Assembly (NCBI GenBank): GCA_031761405.1
Contig: JASEVX010000132.1
Location: 482,692 to 546,691 of the forward strand
DNA length: 64,000 nucleotides
Source of the DNA: Serripes groenlandicus
Taxonomy: Eukaryota > Mollusca > Bivalvia > Cardiida > Cardiidae
Direction of reading: 5' to 3'
Position numbers and translations under genes: made by a program. Below the pieces are notes generated by a model, which saw only the letters and a list, made by a program, of their open reading frames with translations, did not search any database and was not told the DNA's origin. This document shows, one piece after another, positions 1-10,839 of this stretch; within the stretch, counting starts at the first letter, position 1, and every line of letters begins with the position of its first letter.

Positions 1-1050
1 CGTGCGTGCGTGCGTGCGTTAACTTTTTCCTTTAAACGACTTCTTCTCCCTAACCACTTGGCCAATTTGGTTGAAACTTCATGGGAAGCATCCTCTCAAT
101 GGCCTCTACTAAATTCCTTCAATTTTTTTTGATCCATTCAAAATTCTGGTTTCCATGGCAACCGAAAGAAAAAAATAGTGAGAACTTAAAAAATCTTCTT
201 CTCCGAAAGTGTCAGGCCGATTTTCAAATAATTTTGTAGAAATGTTCCTTGGGTGACCCTTTATTAGATTCCTTCAAGAAATTTTGATTGGGCGAAAAAC
301 ATGGCCGCCAGGGGGCGGGGCTTTTTTGCCTTATATAGCTATAGTGAAAACTTAAATAATCTTCTTCTCAAAAAGTGTTCAGCAGATTTTCAAATAATTA
401 TGTAGAAATGTTCCGTGGCTGACCCTCTATCAGATTCCTTCAAGCCATGTTGATTGGTAAAAAAACATGGCCGTCACAGGGCGGGGCTATTTTGCCTATA
501 TGGCTAAAGAGCAAACTTAAAAAATCTTCTCCTCCAAAAGTGTCAGGCCGATTTTCAAATAATTTTGTAGAAATGTTCCTTGTGTGAACCTTAAATAGAT
601 TCCTTCAAGAAATGTTGATTGGGCGAAAAACATGGCCGCCAGGGGGCGGGGCTTTTTTGCGTTATATAGCTATAGTGAAAACTTAAAACATCTTCTTCTC
701 CGAAAGTGTTCAGCCGATTTTCAAATAATTTTGTAGAAATGTTCATTGGGTGACCCTCTATCAGATTCATTCAAGCCATGTTGATTGGTCGAAAAACATG
801 GCCGCCAGAGGGCGGGGCTATTTTGACTTATATGACCATAGTGAAAACTTAAAAAATCTTCTCCTCCGAAAGTGTCAGGCATATTTTCAAATAATTTTGC
901 AGAAACATTCCTTTGGTGACACTCTACAAGATTCCTTTAAGCCATGGTGGTTGGTAAAAAAAATAGCCACCACGGGGCAGGGCTGTTTGGAGATTTTATT
1001 TTTGCCTTATGGCCGTGGAGCGATACTGGCCCTCTTGGGCCTCTTGTTTC
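1..1050 (+). mobile_element. T-flanked hairpin-ended element, family D (5' truncated by window)
   Basis: The window opens in a (CGTG)n microsatellite and continues with about six ~165 bp core units (each with a version of ATGGCCGCCAGGGGGCGGGG). It ends at the family terminus GGCCCTCTTGGGCCTCTTG followed by T. The same architecture recurs at 4412, 19309, 23290, 37225 and 48793. No transposase is present. Open frames inside it are repeat translations. Confidence 0.8.
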
Positions 1051-1074
1051 AACACAGTTTACAGAATCAATTAT

Positions 1075-3309
1075 CAGACTCCAGTGTCGTTTAACACTAA
1101 ACGACGCTGGCAACCAGACACTAGTATCGTTTAAGGAACTGGATATGTAATTTTCATTTTTCAGACTCCAGTGTCGTTTAACACTAAACGACACTGGCAA
1201 CCAGACACTAGTATCGTTTGAGGAACTAGATGTATAATTAATAAATTTTCAGACTCCAGTGTCGTTTAACACTAAACTACACTGGCAACCAGACACTAGT
1301 GTCGTTTAAGGATCTAGATATATAATTAATCAATTTTCAGGATCCAGTGTCGTTTAACACTAAACGACACTGGCAACCAGACACTAGTATCGTTTAAGGA
1401 ACTCGATATATAATTAATCAACTTTCAGATTCCAGTGTCGTTTAACACTAAACGACACTGGCAACCAGACACTAGTATCGTTTAAGGAACTGGAAAAAAT
1501 AATATTCAACTTTCAGATTCCAGTGTCGTTTAACACTAAACGACACTGGCAACCAGACACTAGTATCGTTTAAGAAACTAGATACAAATTTAATCAATTG
1601 TTAGACTCCAGTGTCGTTTAACACTAAACGACACTGGCAACCAGACACTAGTATCGTTTAAGGAACTGGATATATCATTTTCATTTTTCAGACTCCAGTG
1701 TCGTTTAACACTAAACGACACTGGCAACCAGACACTAGTGTCGTAAATAACTCGATATATAATTAATCAACTTTCAGATTCCAGTGTCGTTTAACACTAA
1801 ACGACACTGGCAACCATACACTAGTATCGTTTAAGGATCTAGATATATAATTAATACATTTTCAGACTCCAGTGTCGTTTAAAACTAAACGACACTGGCA
1901 ACCAGACACTAGTGTCTTTTAAGGATCTAGATATATAATTAATCAATTGTCAGACTCCAGTGTCGTTTAACACTAAACGACACTGGCAACCAGACACTAG
2001 TATCGTTTAAGGAACTATATATAATTAATCAATTTTCAGACTCCAGTGTCGTTTAAAACTAAGGACACTGGCAACCAGACACTATTGTTTAAGGAACCGG
2101 AACAAATAATTTTCAACTTTCAGATGCAAGTGTCGTTTAACACTAAACAACACTGGCAACCAGACACTAGTATCGTTTAAGAAACTAGATAAAAATTTGA
2201 TCAATTGTCAGACTCCAGTGTCGTTTAACACTAAACGACACTGGCAACCAGACACTAGTATCGTTTAAGGAACTGGATATATAATTTTCATTTTTCAGAC
2301 CCCAGTGTCGTTTAACACTAAACGACACTGGCAACCAGACACTAGTATCATTTAAGGATCTAGATATATAATTAATCAATTTTCAGGCTCCAGTGTCGTT
2401 TAACACTAAAAGACACTGGCAACCAGACACTAGTATCGTTTAAGGAACCGGAACAAATAATTTTCAACTTTCAGATTCCAGTGTCGGTTAACACTAAACG
2501 ACACTGGCAACCAGACACTAGTATCGTTTAAGAAACTAGATAAAAATGTAATCTATTGTCAGACTCCAGTGTCGTTTAACACTAAACGACACTGGCAACC
2601 AGACACTAGTATCGTTCATGGAACTGGATATATCATTTTCATTTTTCAGACTCCAGTGTCGTTTAACACTAAACGACACTGGCAACCAGGCACTAGTATC
2701 GTTTAAGGATCTAGATATATAATTAATACATTTTCAGACTCCAGTGTCGTTTAACATTTACCGACACTGGCAACCAGACACTAGTATCGTTTAAGGAACT
2801 GGATATATAATTTTCATTTTTCAGACTCCAGTGTCGTTTATCACTAAACGACACTGGCAACCAGACACTAGTATCGTTTAAGGATCTAGATATATAATTA
2901 ATCAATTGTCAGACTCCAGTGTCGTTTAACACTAAACGACACTGGCAACCAGACACTAGTATCGTTTAAGGAACTGGATATATAATTTTCATTTTTCAGA
3001 CTCCAGTGTCGTTTATCACTAAACGACACTGGCAACCAGACACTAGTATCATTTAAGGAACTGGATATACAATTACTCGATTGTCGTTTAACACTAAACG
3101 ATACTCGCAACCAGACACTAGTATCGTTTAAGGAACTGTATATATAATTAATGAACTTTCAGACTCCAGTGTCGTTTAACACTAAACGACACTGGCAACC
3201 AGACACTAGTATCGTTTAAGGAACTGGCTATATTAGCAAACAATTTTCAGACTCCAGTGTCGTTTAACACTAAACGACACGGGCAACCAGACACTAGTGT
3301 CGTTTAAGG
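1075..3309 (+). repeat. Palindromic satellite A, forward array (~88 bp period)
   Basis: About 26 tandem units. Each contains the hairpin CCAGTGTCGTTTA-ACAC-TAAACGACACTGG (13 bp arms, 4 nt loop), then CAACCAGACACTAGTATCG and a short AT-rich spacer. Unit starts at about 1162, 1250 and 1338 give the period. Divergence between units is low to moderate. The short minus-strand frames reading SLNDTSVWLPVSFSVKRHW are translations of this satellite, not genes. Confidence 0.93.
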
Positions 3310-3348
3310 CAGTTTTCTACCCGAGTCTGCCGAGTGTATTACGCTAGT

Positions 3349-3745
3349 ACACTAGTGTCTGGTTGCCAGTGTCGTTTAGTGCTAATCGACACTGCAGTCT
3401 GAAAGTTGATTAATTATATATCCAGTTCCTTAAACGATACTAGTGTCTGGTTGACAGTGTCGTTTAGTGTTAAACGACACTGGAGTCTGAAAAATGAAAA
3501 TTATATATCCAGTCCCTTAAACGATACTAGTGTCTGGTTGCCAGTATCGTTTAGTGTTAAACGACACTGGAGTCTGAAATATGATTTATTATTTATCCAG
3601 TTCCTTAGATGATACAGTGTCGTTTAGCGTTAAACGACACTGGAGTCTGAAAGTTGATTCTGGAAACTATGTTGAAGAAATTAAAGTTGGATATGTAGTT
3701 CCTTAAACGACACTATTGTCTAGTTGCCAGTGTCGTTTAGTGTTA
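3349..3745 (-). repeat. Palindromic satellite A, inverted array
   Basis: The same ~88 bp units as the preceding array but in reverse complement (CCAGTTCCTTAAACGATACTAG then CAGTGTCGTTTAGTGTTAAACG). About four units follow a ~40 bp pivot (3310-3348), so the two arrays form a large inverted repeat. Confidence 0.9.
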
Positions 3746-3774
3746 GACATTGGACATTTAAACCTAAATATTGT

Positions 3775-4262
3775 CCAAGCTATACCACTCACCGTCAGCG
3801 CTGGTAGACTGCGCGACCTGCCTTATAGCATATGCGGCCATGGCTCACATTTCCCCTTCTAGCAGCGGAGTTCTAGCGTAAAACGAGGCTCAGCATTTCG
3901 CCGTCAACGCGGGTAGACTGCGGGACCTGCCGTTTAGCATATGCGGCCCCGGCTCACATTTCCCCTACTAGCAGCGGAGTGCTGACGTAAAACAAGGCTC
4001 AGCACTTCACCGTAAGCGCGGGTAGATTGCGGTACCTACCTTATAGCGTATGCTCACATTTCCCCGACTACCAGCGGAGTGCTCCCCGTAAAACACGCAG
4101 CAGACTCGGGTAGAAATCTGCCTTAACGCCGTTGTTCCACTTCCATGAGAAAAAAAAGTGTTCCACTCCATTGTGAATTTATTTTTTGTTCCACTCCCGT
4201 GGCAAAGGCCTGTAGGCCCGAGTACTCCCCGTAATACACGCAGCTGACTCGGGGAGAAATCC
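3775..4262 (+). repeat. Satellite B (~109 bp period), first block
   Basis: GC-richer tandem units, for example CAGCACTTCGCCGTAAGCGC through CATATGCGGCC and CTACTAGCAGCGGAGTGCT. Starts at 3891 and 4000 give a 109 bp period. Copies are 80-90% alike by eye. No coding function is seen. Confidence 0.85.
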
Positions 4263-4284
4263 GGCTTAACGCCATTGTTTCACT

Positions 4285-4411
4285 CCTGTCATATTTGAAT
4301 GACCAATGTCGTGCCAGCACGATATTCAGTTTTAAATGTCCAATGTCGTGCCAGCAAGACATTCATTTCTAAATGTCCAATGTCCAATGTCGTACCAGCA
4401 CGACATTCATT
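4285..4411 (+). repeat. Satellite C, short palindromic units
   Basis: Repeats of the palindrome AATGTCGTGC-CA-GCACGACATT joined by short GAATGTCCAATGTC-like spacers. The same units reappear at 5485-5590, on the other side of the family D insertion, which shows that D split the array. Confidence 0.8.
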
Positions 4412-5470
4412 TTTAGCTCACCTGTGCACGAAGTGCTCAGGGTGAGTTATTGTGATCGCCCTATGTCCGTCGTCCGTCAACATTTTCTCCTCTGTAACCG
4501 GTGGGTCAACTGGAATGAAACTTCACAGAAAGCATCCTCGCAATGTCCTCACCAGAATTCCTTAAAATTTTTGGGATCCATGCAGAATTCTGGTTTCCAT
4601 GGCAACGAAATGAAAAAAACTTCAAAATTCTTAAAAATCTTCTCCTCCCAAAGTGTCAGGCCGATTTTCAAATTATTTTGTAGAAATGATCCTTGGGTGA
4701 CCCTCTATCAGGTTCCTTCAAGCCATGTTGATTGGTCGAAAAACATGGCCCCCAGGGTGGGGGGGGGCTATTTTGCCAATATGGCTATAGTGCAAACTTA
4801 AAAAATCTTCTCCTCCAAAAGTGTCAGGCCGATTTTCAAATAATTTTGTAGAAATGTTCCTTGGGTGACCCTCTATCAGATTCCTTCAAGCCATGTTGAT
4901 TGGTCGAAAAACATGGCCGCCAGGGGGCGGGGCTATTTTGCCTTTTATGGTTATAGTGAAAACTTAAAAAAAACATCTTCTCCTCAGTAACCAGTGGGTT
5001 AATTGGGATGAAACTTCACAGAAAGCATCCTCTCAATGACCTCACCAGAATTCCTTCAAATTATTGGGATCCATGCAGAATTCTGGTTTCCATGGCAACG
5101 AAACGAAAAAAACTTCAAAATTCTTCTCCTCCCAAATTGGTTGGCAGATTTTGAACTTATTTTGTAGAAATGTTCCTTGGGTGACTCTATCAGATTCCTT
5201 GAAGCCATGTTGATTGGTCGAAAAACATGGCTGCCAGGGGGGGGGGGGGGGGGCGGGGCTTTTTTGCGTTATATGGCTATAGTGAAAACTTAAAAAATCT
5301 TCTCCTCCAAAAGTGTCAGGCCGATTTTCAAATAATTTTGTAGAAATGTTCCTTGGATGACCCTCTATCAGATTCCTTTAAGCCATGTTGATTAGTCGGG
5401 GCTTTTATAGCTAAAGTGAAAAAAAAAAAATCAGGTGAGCGATTCCAGGGCCATCATGGCCCTCTTGTTT
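4412..5470 (+). mobile_element. T-flanked hairpin-ended element, family D
   Basis: Starts TTTAGCTCACCTGTGCACG, with a subterminal hairpin (CTCACC...GGTGAG), then GTCCGTCGTCCGTC, several ~165 bp core units and the 3' hairpin GGGCCATCATGGCCC, ending CTCTTG-T. The core includes a 17-base G run at 5237-5253. It lies inside the satellite A/B/C complex, so it is younger than that complex. Non-autonomous. Confidence 0.85.
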
Positions 5471-5484
5471 AAATATCTACTGCC

Positions 5485-5590
5485 ACGACATTCAATTTCT
5501 GAATGTCCAATGTTCAATATCGTGCCACCACGACATTCATTTCTTGAATGTCCAATGTCGTGCCAGCACGACATTCAACTTGTGAATGTT
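5485..5590 (+). repeat. Satellite C, second block
   Basis: Continuation of the GCACGACATT palindromic units beyond the family D insertion. Confidence 0.8.
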
Positions 5591-5591
5591 C

Positions 5592-6128
5592 ATTTCCCCT
5601 ACTAGCAGCCGAGTGCTCGCCTAAATCAAGGCTCAGCACTTCGCCGTAAGCGCTGGTAGACTGCGGGACCTGCCGTATAGCAAATGCGGCACCGGCTTAA
5701 ATTTCCCCTACTAGCAGCGGAGTGCTAGCGTAAAACAAGGCTCAGGACTTCGCCGTAAGCGCGGGTAGACTGTTGACCAGCCATATAGCACATACGGCCC
5801 CGGCTCACATTTCCCCTACCAGCAGCGGAGTGCTAGCGCGAAACAAGGCCATCACTTCGCCGGCAGCGCGGGTAGACTCCGGGACCTGCCGTATAGCGTA
5901 TGCGGCCCCGGCTCTCATTTCCCCTACTAGCAGCCGAGTTCTCGCGTAAAACAAGTCTCAGCACTTCGAGGTAAGCGCGGGTAGACTGTGGGACCTGCCG
6001 TACAGCATATGCGGCCCCGGCGCACATTTCTCCTACTAGCAGCGGAGTGCTAGCGTAAAACAAGGCTCAACACTTCGTCGTAAGCGCGAGTAGACTGCGG
6101 GACCTACCGTATAGCGTATGCTCACATT
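5592..6128 (+). repeat. Satellite B, second block
   Basis: Five or so ~109 bp units in the same orientation as the first block at 3775. An open minus-strand frame across 5833-6063 is a by-product of the repeat and has no support as a gene. Confidence 0.85.
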
Positions 6129-6129
6129 T

Positions 6130-6800
6130 CCCCCGCTATGATTGATTAATTATATATAGTTCCTTAAACAATACTAGTGTATGGTTGCCAGTGTCGTTTA
6201 GTGTTAAACGACACTGGAGTCTGACAATTGATTAATTATATATCTAGATCCTTGAAAGACACTAGTGTTAAACGACACTGGAGTCTGACAATTGATTAAT
6301 TTTTTATCTAGTTTCTTAAACGATACTAGTGTCTGGTTGCCAGTGTCGTTTAGTGTTAAACGACACTGGAATCTGAAAGTTGAATATTATTTGTTCCGGT
6401 TCCTTAAACGATACTAGTGTCTGGTTGCCAGTGTCGTTTAGTGTTAAACGACACTGGCGTTTGAAAATGTATTAATTATATATCTAGATCCTTAAACGAT
6501 ACTAGTGTCTGGTTGCCAGTGTCGTTTAGTGTTAAACGACACTGGAATCTTAAAGTTGAATATTATTTTTTCCAGTTCCTTAAACGATACTAGTGTCTGG
6601 TTGCCATTGTCGTTTAGTGTTAAACGACACTGGAGTCTGATAATTGATTCTGTAAACTGTGTTGAAAAAATTAAAGTTAGATATTTAGTTTCTTAAACGA
6701 CACTAGTGTCTGGTTGCCAGTATCGTTTAAGATAAACGATACTAGATTCTGGTTGCCAGTATCGTTTATGATAAACGATACTAGATACTAGATACTAGAC
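6130..6800 (-). repeat. Palindromic satellite A, second inverted array
   Basis: About seven reverse-orientation satellite A units. The block decays at 6730-6800 into short CTAGATACTAGACACTAG-type repeats. Confidence 0.9.
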
Positions 6801-7520
6801 ACTAGACACCAACTTCACCTTACCAAGTATTTTAACCCTCCCTTTATCACTTTCATACCCATTTTGATGCATCTACAGCAGACAACTTTTGAAAACACTG
6901 TGGCAAAAGGACTTAATTACTTATTATGGCACAGTGTTTCAACTCTATTGAATAATTACACTTTCATTTATGAAGATTTTCCATATTTTTGTCTATATAT
7001 TTCATAGGTTGTTTTCAAAATATCTAGACAAAGGTTTAGAAAATCTCTATGAAGGTATAATTACTGAATATAGTGTATAATAAGACATTATGGCAAAATA
7101 TTTTTTTTTTATTGTGAACGATTCCATCTTTTTCCACACACACTGTTTTCGAATGTTGTCTTTTGCAAATGAGTCAAAATGTGTCTGCAAGCAGGAAAAT
7201 AACTTCTTATTATCTTATTATGAACAATTTTATCTTTTGCCACACACATCCGCTTCAACTGCGTCAAAATGCATTTGCAAACTGGAAAGGGTTAAATTTT
7301 CGTATTAGGCATGTGTATTCTTAATGATGAAATCTTTTCAGATATCCCTTTCCCACACACTTCAAATCTGCAGCAGATGACTGAAAAAATATTTGCAAAA
7401 ATATAAAAAATCTCTGTAAAGGAAAGTGTAATTATTTTCCCCTAATGTTTTCAAAAGTCGTCTGCTGCAGAGGTGTCAGTGTCAACATGTGTGAAAGGGA
7501 TATTTCAATATTATTGATAT
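6801..7520. other. AT-rich non-coding stretch with MITE relics
   Basis: No gene is supported. Scattered GCAGCAGAC/GTCTGCTGC motifs (for example 7366-7500) are decayed relatives of the TTAA MITE family. The frame at 7090-7308 lacks coding character. Confidence 0.5.
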
Positions 7521-7521
7521 T

Positions 7522-7585
7522 GTGTCCTTGACCTTTGACCTACTTGTATTGCCAACTCAAGCATTTGTGTTTCACAAACACACCA
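7522..7585 (+). repeat. 3' end fragment of family F element
   Basis: Has TGACCTTTGACCT (7529-7541) followed by the GTGTTTCACAAACAC hairpin seen at the ends of the family F elements at 46146 and 51394. Confidence 0.65.
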
Positions 7586-7596
7586 TATCAAGATCT

Positions 7597-7889
7597 CGGG
7601 CATGGCCCCGGTAGTTCAGCTGATAGTGACGAGTGATGTCAATCCAGCGGTTGTGAGTTTAAACCCCTGCTCTGCCAACATTCTTTCCGACGTTTGATTA
7701 AAGTAAATGTGACAAGCATCACTCATCGTCCACCAATGGGCTAATAGTCTATGTGGAAAAGCAGTCAGTTGCTTGGAAAGATTGTTGTATGGAGTACTGG
7801 TATGAGGAAGCCAGGAAACACATGGGTAGGTGAACTGGCTGTCGTGATATGACTGAAAAATTGTTGAAAACGGCGTTAAACCCCAAGCA
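7597..7889 (+). mobile_element. tRNA-derived SINE, full length
   Basis: A tRNA-like head (GGTAGTTCAGCTGATAG as A box, GGTTGTGAGTTTAAACC as degenerate B box), a conserved central body (CACCAATGGGCTAA, GGAGTACTGGT) and the tail GGCGTTAAACCCC. It is flanked by ATCAAGATCT at 7587-7596 and 7890-7899, a probable target-site duplication. It resembles molluscan V-SINEs such as RUDI, but exact family assignment needs alignment. Confidence 0.85.
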
Positions 7890-7983
7890 ATCAAGATCTT
7901 GGTGTGATTGTCTCCCAATATAATTTTGTATTTTTGTATTGTGATAACGCGACAATATTTGGAGCTCTGTTTGGTTACATTAT

Positions 7984-8076
7984 GTATGCTATTTGCTGGT
8001 GCGTATTGTGATAAGTAATTCTGCAATTGTGATAGCTATTGGAGTTATGTTGTTATATTATGTATTTTATTTGCAG
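7984..8076 (+). pseudogene. Partial tandem copy of the SLC4 exon 5' edge
   Basis: GTGCGTATTGTGATAAGT at 7999 repeats the start of the real exon at 8077, 78 bp downstream. The upstream copy ends in TTTGCTG instead of TTTGCAG, so it has lost the AG acceptor, but it stays open in the same frame for 26 codons. It is best read as a dead duplicate of the intron-exon junction. Confidence 0.75.
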
Positions 8077-8190
8077 GTGCGTATTGTGATAAGTCATTTT
8101 GCAGTTGTGATAGCTATTGGAGTGGCAGTAGGGACAGACGCTGGACTAGGACTGAACACCCCTAAATTGGAAGTCCCTGATAAATTCCAT
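8077..8190 (+). CDS. slc4: SLC4 bicarbonate transporter, exon 1 in window
   Basis: First visible exon of an SLC4-family Na+/HCO3- transporter, a multi-pass plasma-membrane protein that moves bicarbonate with sodium and controls intracellular pH. The 114 nt exon encodes 38 residues (VRIVISHFAVVIAIGV..., ending TPKLEVPDKFH), matching the family's segment ending TPKL-VP--F just before the FMDQQITAV region. It has a TTTGCAG acceptor and a GTAAGTG donor, both in phase 0. Together with the five downstream exons the sequence closely follows vertebrate SLC4A4/7/8/10-type proteins; the exact member cannot be set from half a protein. Earlier exons lie upstream of the window. Confidence 0.9.
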
Positions 8191-8299
8191 GTAAGTGATA
8201 TTTCTATGTGAATTATTCCTTTCCCACATATAAGAAATCTGCAGCAGACGACTTTCAACAACAACTACCTAAAACTATAAAATATCTCTATTATTATAC

Positions 8300-8823
8300 C
8301 CCAAAAAAAAAAAGTTTTGGGGGGTATATAGGAGTCACTGTGTCGGTCGGAAGCCATATTTTGTCCGGCCTATTTCTTACAAACCACTGGGTGGAATTCA
8401 ATAAAATTTACATGAAGCTTCTATACCAAGAGGAGATGTGCATACCCTAAAGGTCTTACAATTGCATGTTATTTTACAGAGTTATAGCCCTTTTACGTCT
8501 GTCCGTCTGTCTGTCTGTCAGTCCCACCTAACCTTGTCCGGCCCGCATCTTAACCATGCATTTGAACGAAACTTGGCACAAACGTTCACCATGATGAGGC
8601 GGCGTGTCGCGCACAATACCCAGGCCTGTGCCTCAAATGTCAAGGTCACACTTAGGGTTAAAGGTCAAAATGAGTACTATTTGATAGAACTGTACCTTGT
8701 CCGGTCTGCATTTCAACCATGCATCATAGGATTTATAAGAAACTTGGTGCAAACGTTCACCATGATGAGGCGGCGTGTCGCGCTTAATACCCAGGCCTGT
8801 ACCTTAAAGGTCAAGGTCACACT
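8300..8823 (+). mobile_element. Truncated hairpin-ended element with ~170 bp core units
   Basis: Begins with a TACCCC(A)nGTTTTGGGGGGTATA hairpin, then a GTCTGTCTGTCTGTC microsatellite and two core units, each with CACCATGATGAGGCGGCGTG and TCAAGGTCACAC. The 3' end is cut off where a TTAA MITE begins. Confidence 0.65.
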
Positions 8824-9051
8824 TTAAACCTTTCCCTCATACGACAATTCTGCAGCAGACGACTTTGAACGTATTTTGTCAAATCATAGAAAATCTCTAA
8901 TCGAATGGATAACCTATGACTAAAAGTGGAAAGCATTGTGTCAAAAGAAGAAATTGCATGTTTTGAGCAATTTCTTCTTTTGTCACTATGTTTTCAAAAA
9001 GCCGTCTGTTGCAGAGGCGTCAGAAAGCGTCTATATGAGGGAAAGGGTTAA
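8824..9051 (+). mobile_element. TTAA MITE copy 1
   Basis: TTAA at each end. Inner termini are AACCTTTCCCTCATA and TATGAGGGAAAGGG. Internal palindrome of the form GAAATTGC...GCAATTTC, and CTGCAGCAGACGAC/GTCTGTTGCAGAGG near the ends. It marks the left edge of the SLC4 segmental duplication. Confidence 0.85.
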
Positions 9052-9334
9052 AACAATGTGGCAAAAGGTCATAATGAGTCATTTTCCCTTCTGTCACAAT
9101 TATTTAAACCCTGGCAATAATTCCAGCATTTCTAGGATTTTAGTCTTGCTCCCACAAAAAAACCAATGATGATCAATTTCTACTTTTGCCACAATGTTTT
9201 CAAATCCTATTAATGATTAAAGGTTTATTTATAGAGGTTAGCCATAATTTTAAGCAGGTCTTTTTAATGTTGTCTGCTGCAGAATTGTTGTATGTGGGAA
9301 GAGGGTTAACTTTGTCATACATATTTTATTCTAG

Positions 9335-9502
9335 CCAACCAATCATGTAAACCATGACTGGTTAATCCCGCCTTTCCACGAGAAGAACCCAATTTGGCTG
9401 CCTGTGGCGGCCGTCGTTCCCACATTGTTAGCGACCATCTTGCTCTTCATGGATCAACAGATTACAGCCGTCATTGTAAATAGAAACGAAAACAAACTAA
9501 AG
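9335..9502 (+). CDS. slc4: SLC4 transporter, exon 2 (copy a)
   Basis: 168 nt, phase 0 on both sides, acceptor TATTCTAG and donor GTAGGTG. Encodes 56 residues including the hallmark [20 protein letters not shown], the SLC4 transmembrane/re-entrant segment that is nearly invariant across the NBC branch. A near-identical second copy lies at 16157-16324. Its order (before exon 3a) and intact splice sites make this the functional copy. Confidence 0.95.
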
Positions 9503-9586
9503 GTAGGTGCTTAATTATTCTCACATATAACCCCTTTTTAGAACATTATGCATTACGTGCTTAACACTTTCTGTGCTGCACATTTT

Positions 9587-10384
9587 TATGCCCCGGCATA
9601 CGAAGTATGAGGGGCATATAGTTTTCCGGTCTGTTAGTCCGTCCGTCCGTCCGTTCGTCCGTCCCGCTCAGGTTAAAGTTTTTGGTCAAGTTAGATTTTA
9701 GTGAAGTTGATGTACTATCATTATGAAACTTCACACAAATGACAATCAACATATCATTGTTTAAAAAATTGTATCAATTTGAGGTTGGACCAACTGTTCG
9801 TCCGTCTGTTCGTCTGTCTGTTCGTCCATTCCATTCTCAGGTTAAAGTTTTTGGTCAAGTTAGATTTTAGTGAACCTGATGTCCTATCATTATGAAACTT
9901 CACACAAATGACAATCAACATATCATTGTTTAAAAAATTGTATCAATTTGAGGTTGGACCAACTGTTCGTCCGTCTGTTCGTCTGTCTGTTCGTCCATTC
10001 CATTCTCAGGTTAAAGTTTTTGGTCAAGTTAGATTTTAGTGAACCTGATGTCCTATCATTATGAAACTTCACACAAATGACAATCAACATATCATTGTTT
10101 AAAAAATTGTATCAATTTGAGGTTGGACCAACTGTTCGTCTGTCTGTTCGTCTGTCTGTTCGTCCATTCCATTCTCAGGTTAAAGTTTTTGGTCAAGTTA
10201 GATTTTAGTGAACCTGATGTCCTATCATTATGAAACTTCACACAAATGACAATCAACATATCATTGTTTAAAAAATTGTATCAATTTGAGGTTGGACCAA
10301 CTGTTCGTCCGTCCGTTCGTCTGTTCGTGTGTCTGTTCGTCCATTAACAACCGGGGCATCCGTGTTCCATGGACACATTTTCTT
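9587..10384 (+). mobile_element. Hairpin-ended element nested in the piggyBac transposon
   Basis: Starts TTTATGCCCC with a TATGCCCC...GGGGCATA hairpin, followed by CCGT/CTGT microsatellite and four 169 bp units (GGTTAAAGTTTTTGGTCAAG at 9671, 9840, 10009, 10178). The end is GTGTTCCATGGACAC then TTTTCTTG-T. It is a relative of family F and postdates, or arrived with, the piggyBac copy. Confidence 0.75.
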
Positions 10385-10830
10385 GTTTACTATATAAGTA
10401 CTGTTCAACTGAGTTAATTTTATGAATTATTATGAAATATTATGTAATACACTGCCTCAATGTAATCATTGATTACCTGTAGATTATCTCAATAAAAGTC
10501 TATAAAACCTGTACTTTTTGTGTTGCTATTTGAATTTCCCAAATCCTTAGCAACACTGTATGCATAAATGCTCATCAGTTTCTTGCTTTCAGGTGTGGAA
10601 ACAGGTGTGTTAATTAAAAAAAAAATGTAAAATGGTGAAAATAAAAGAAATGAGAAAGATTTATTTATCAAAATAAACTCACAATGTTGTATTTTAATTA
10701 TTTATAATATTTTGATTCAATACACACTTCTTAATTAACAGGTAAATATGCCAGGTAACACTACAAATGTGATCAAGCTCACAACAACTTATCTTATATT
10801 TGTCATACTTTATTAATGTTATTTTGTTAT
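10385..10830. other. AT-rich internal piggyBac sequence, no gene
   Basis: Between the nested element and the 158 bp array I see only AT-rich sequence with a few CAGGTGTG/CAGGTAA words. The frame at 10489-10671 is low complexity and unsupported. Confidence 0.5.
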
Positions 10831-10839
10831 CAGACTTGT

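Noticed and set aside
1075..3309. CRISPR-like regular palindromic array
   Set aside because: Spacers are themselves near-identical AT-rich repeats, the setting is an intron-bearing animal genome and no cas genes exist. It is a palindromic satellite.
2185..3612. Repeated small frames reading SLNDTSVWLPVSFSVKRHW
   Set aside because: Each is the translation of a satellite A unit. Frames on both array orientations mirror the satellite's direction.
7616..8026. 136-residue minus-strand frame
   Set aside because: Lies almost wholly within a SINE; similar frames recur in the other SINE copies.
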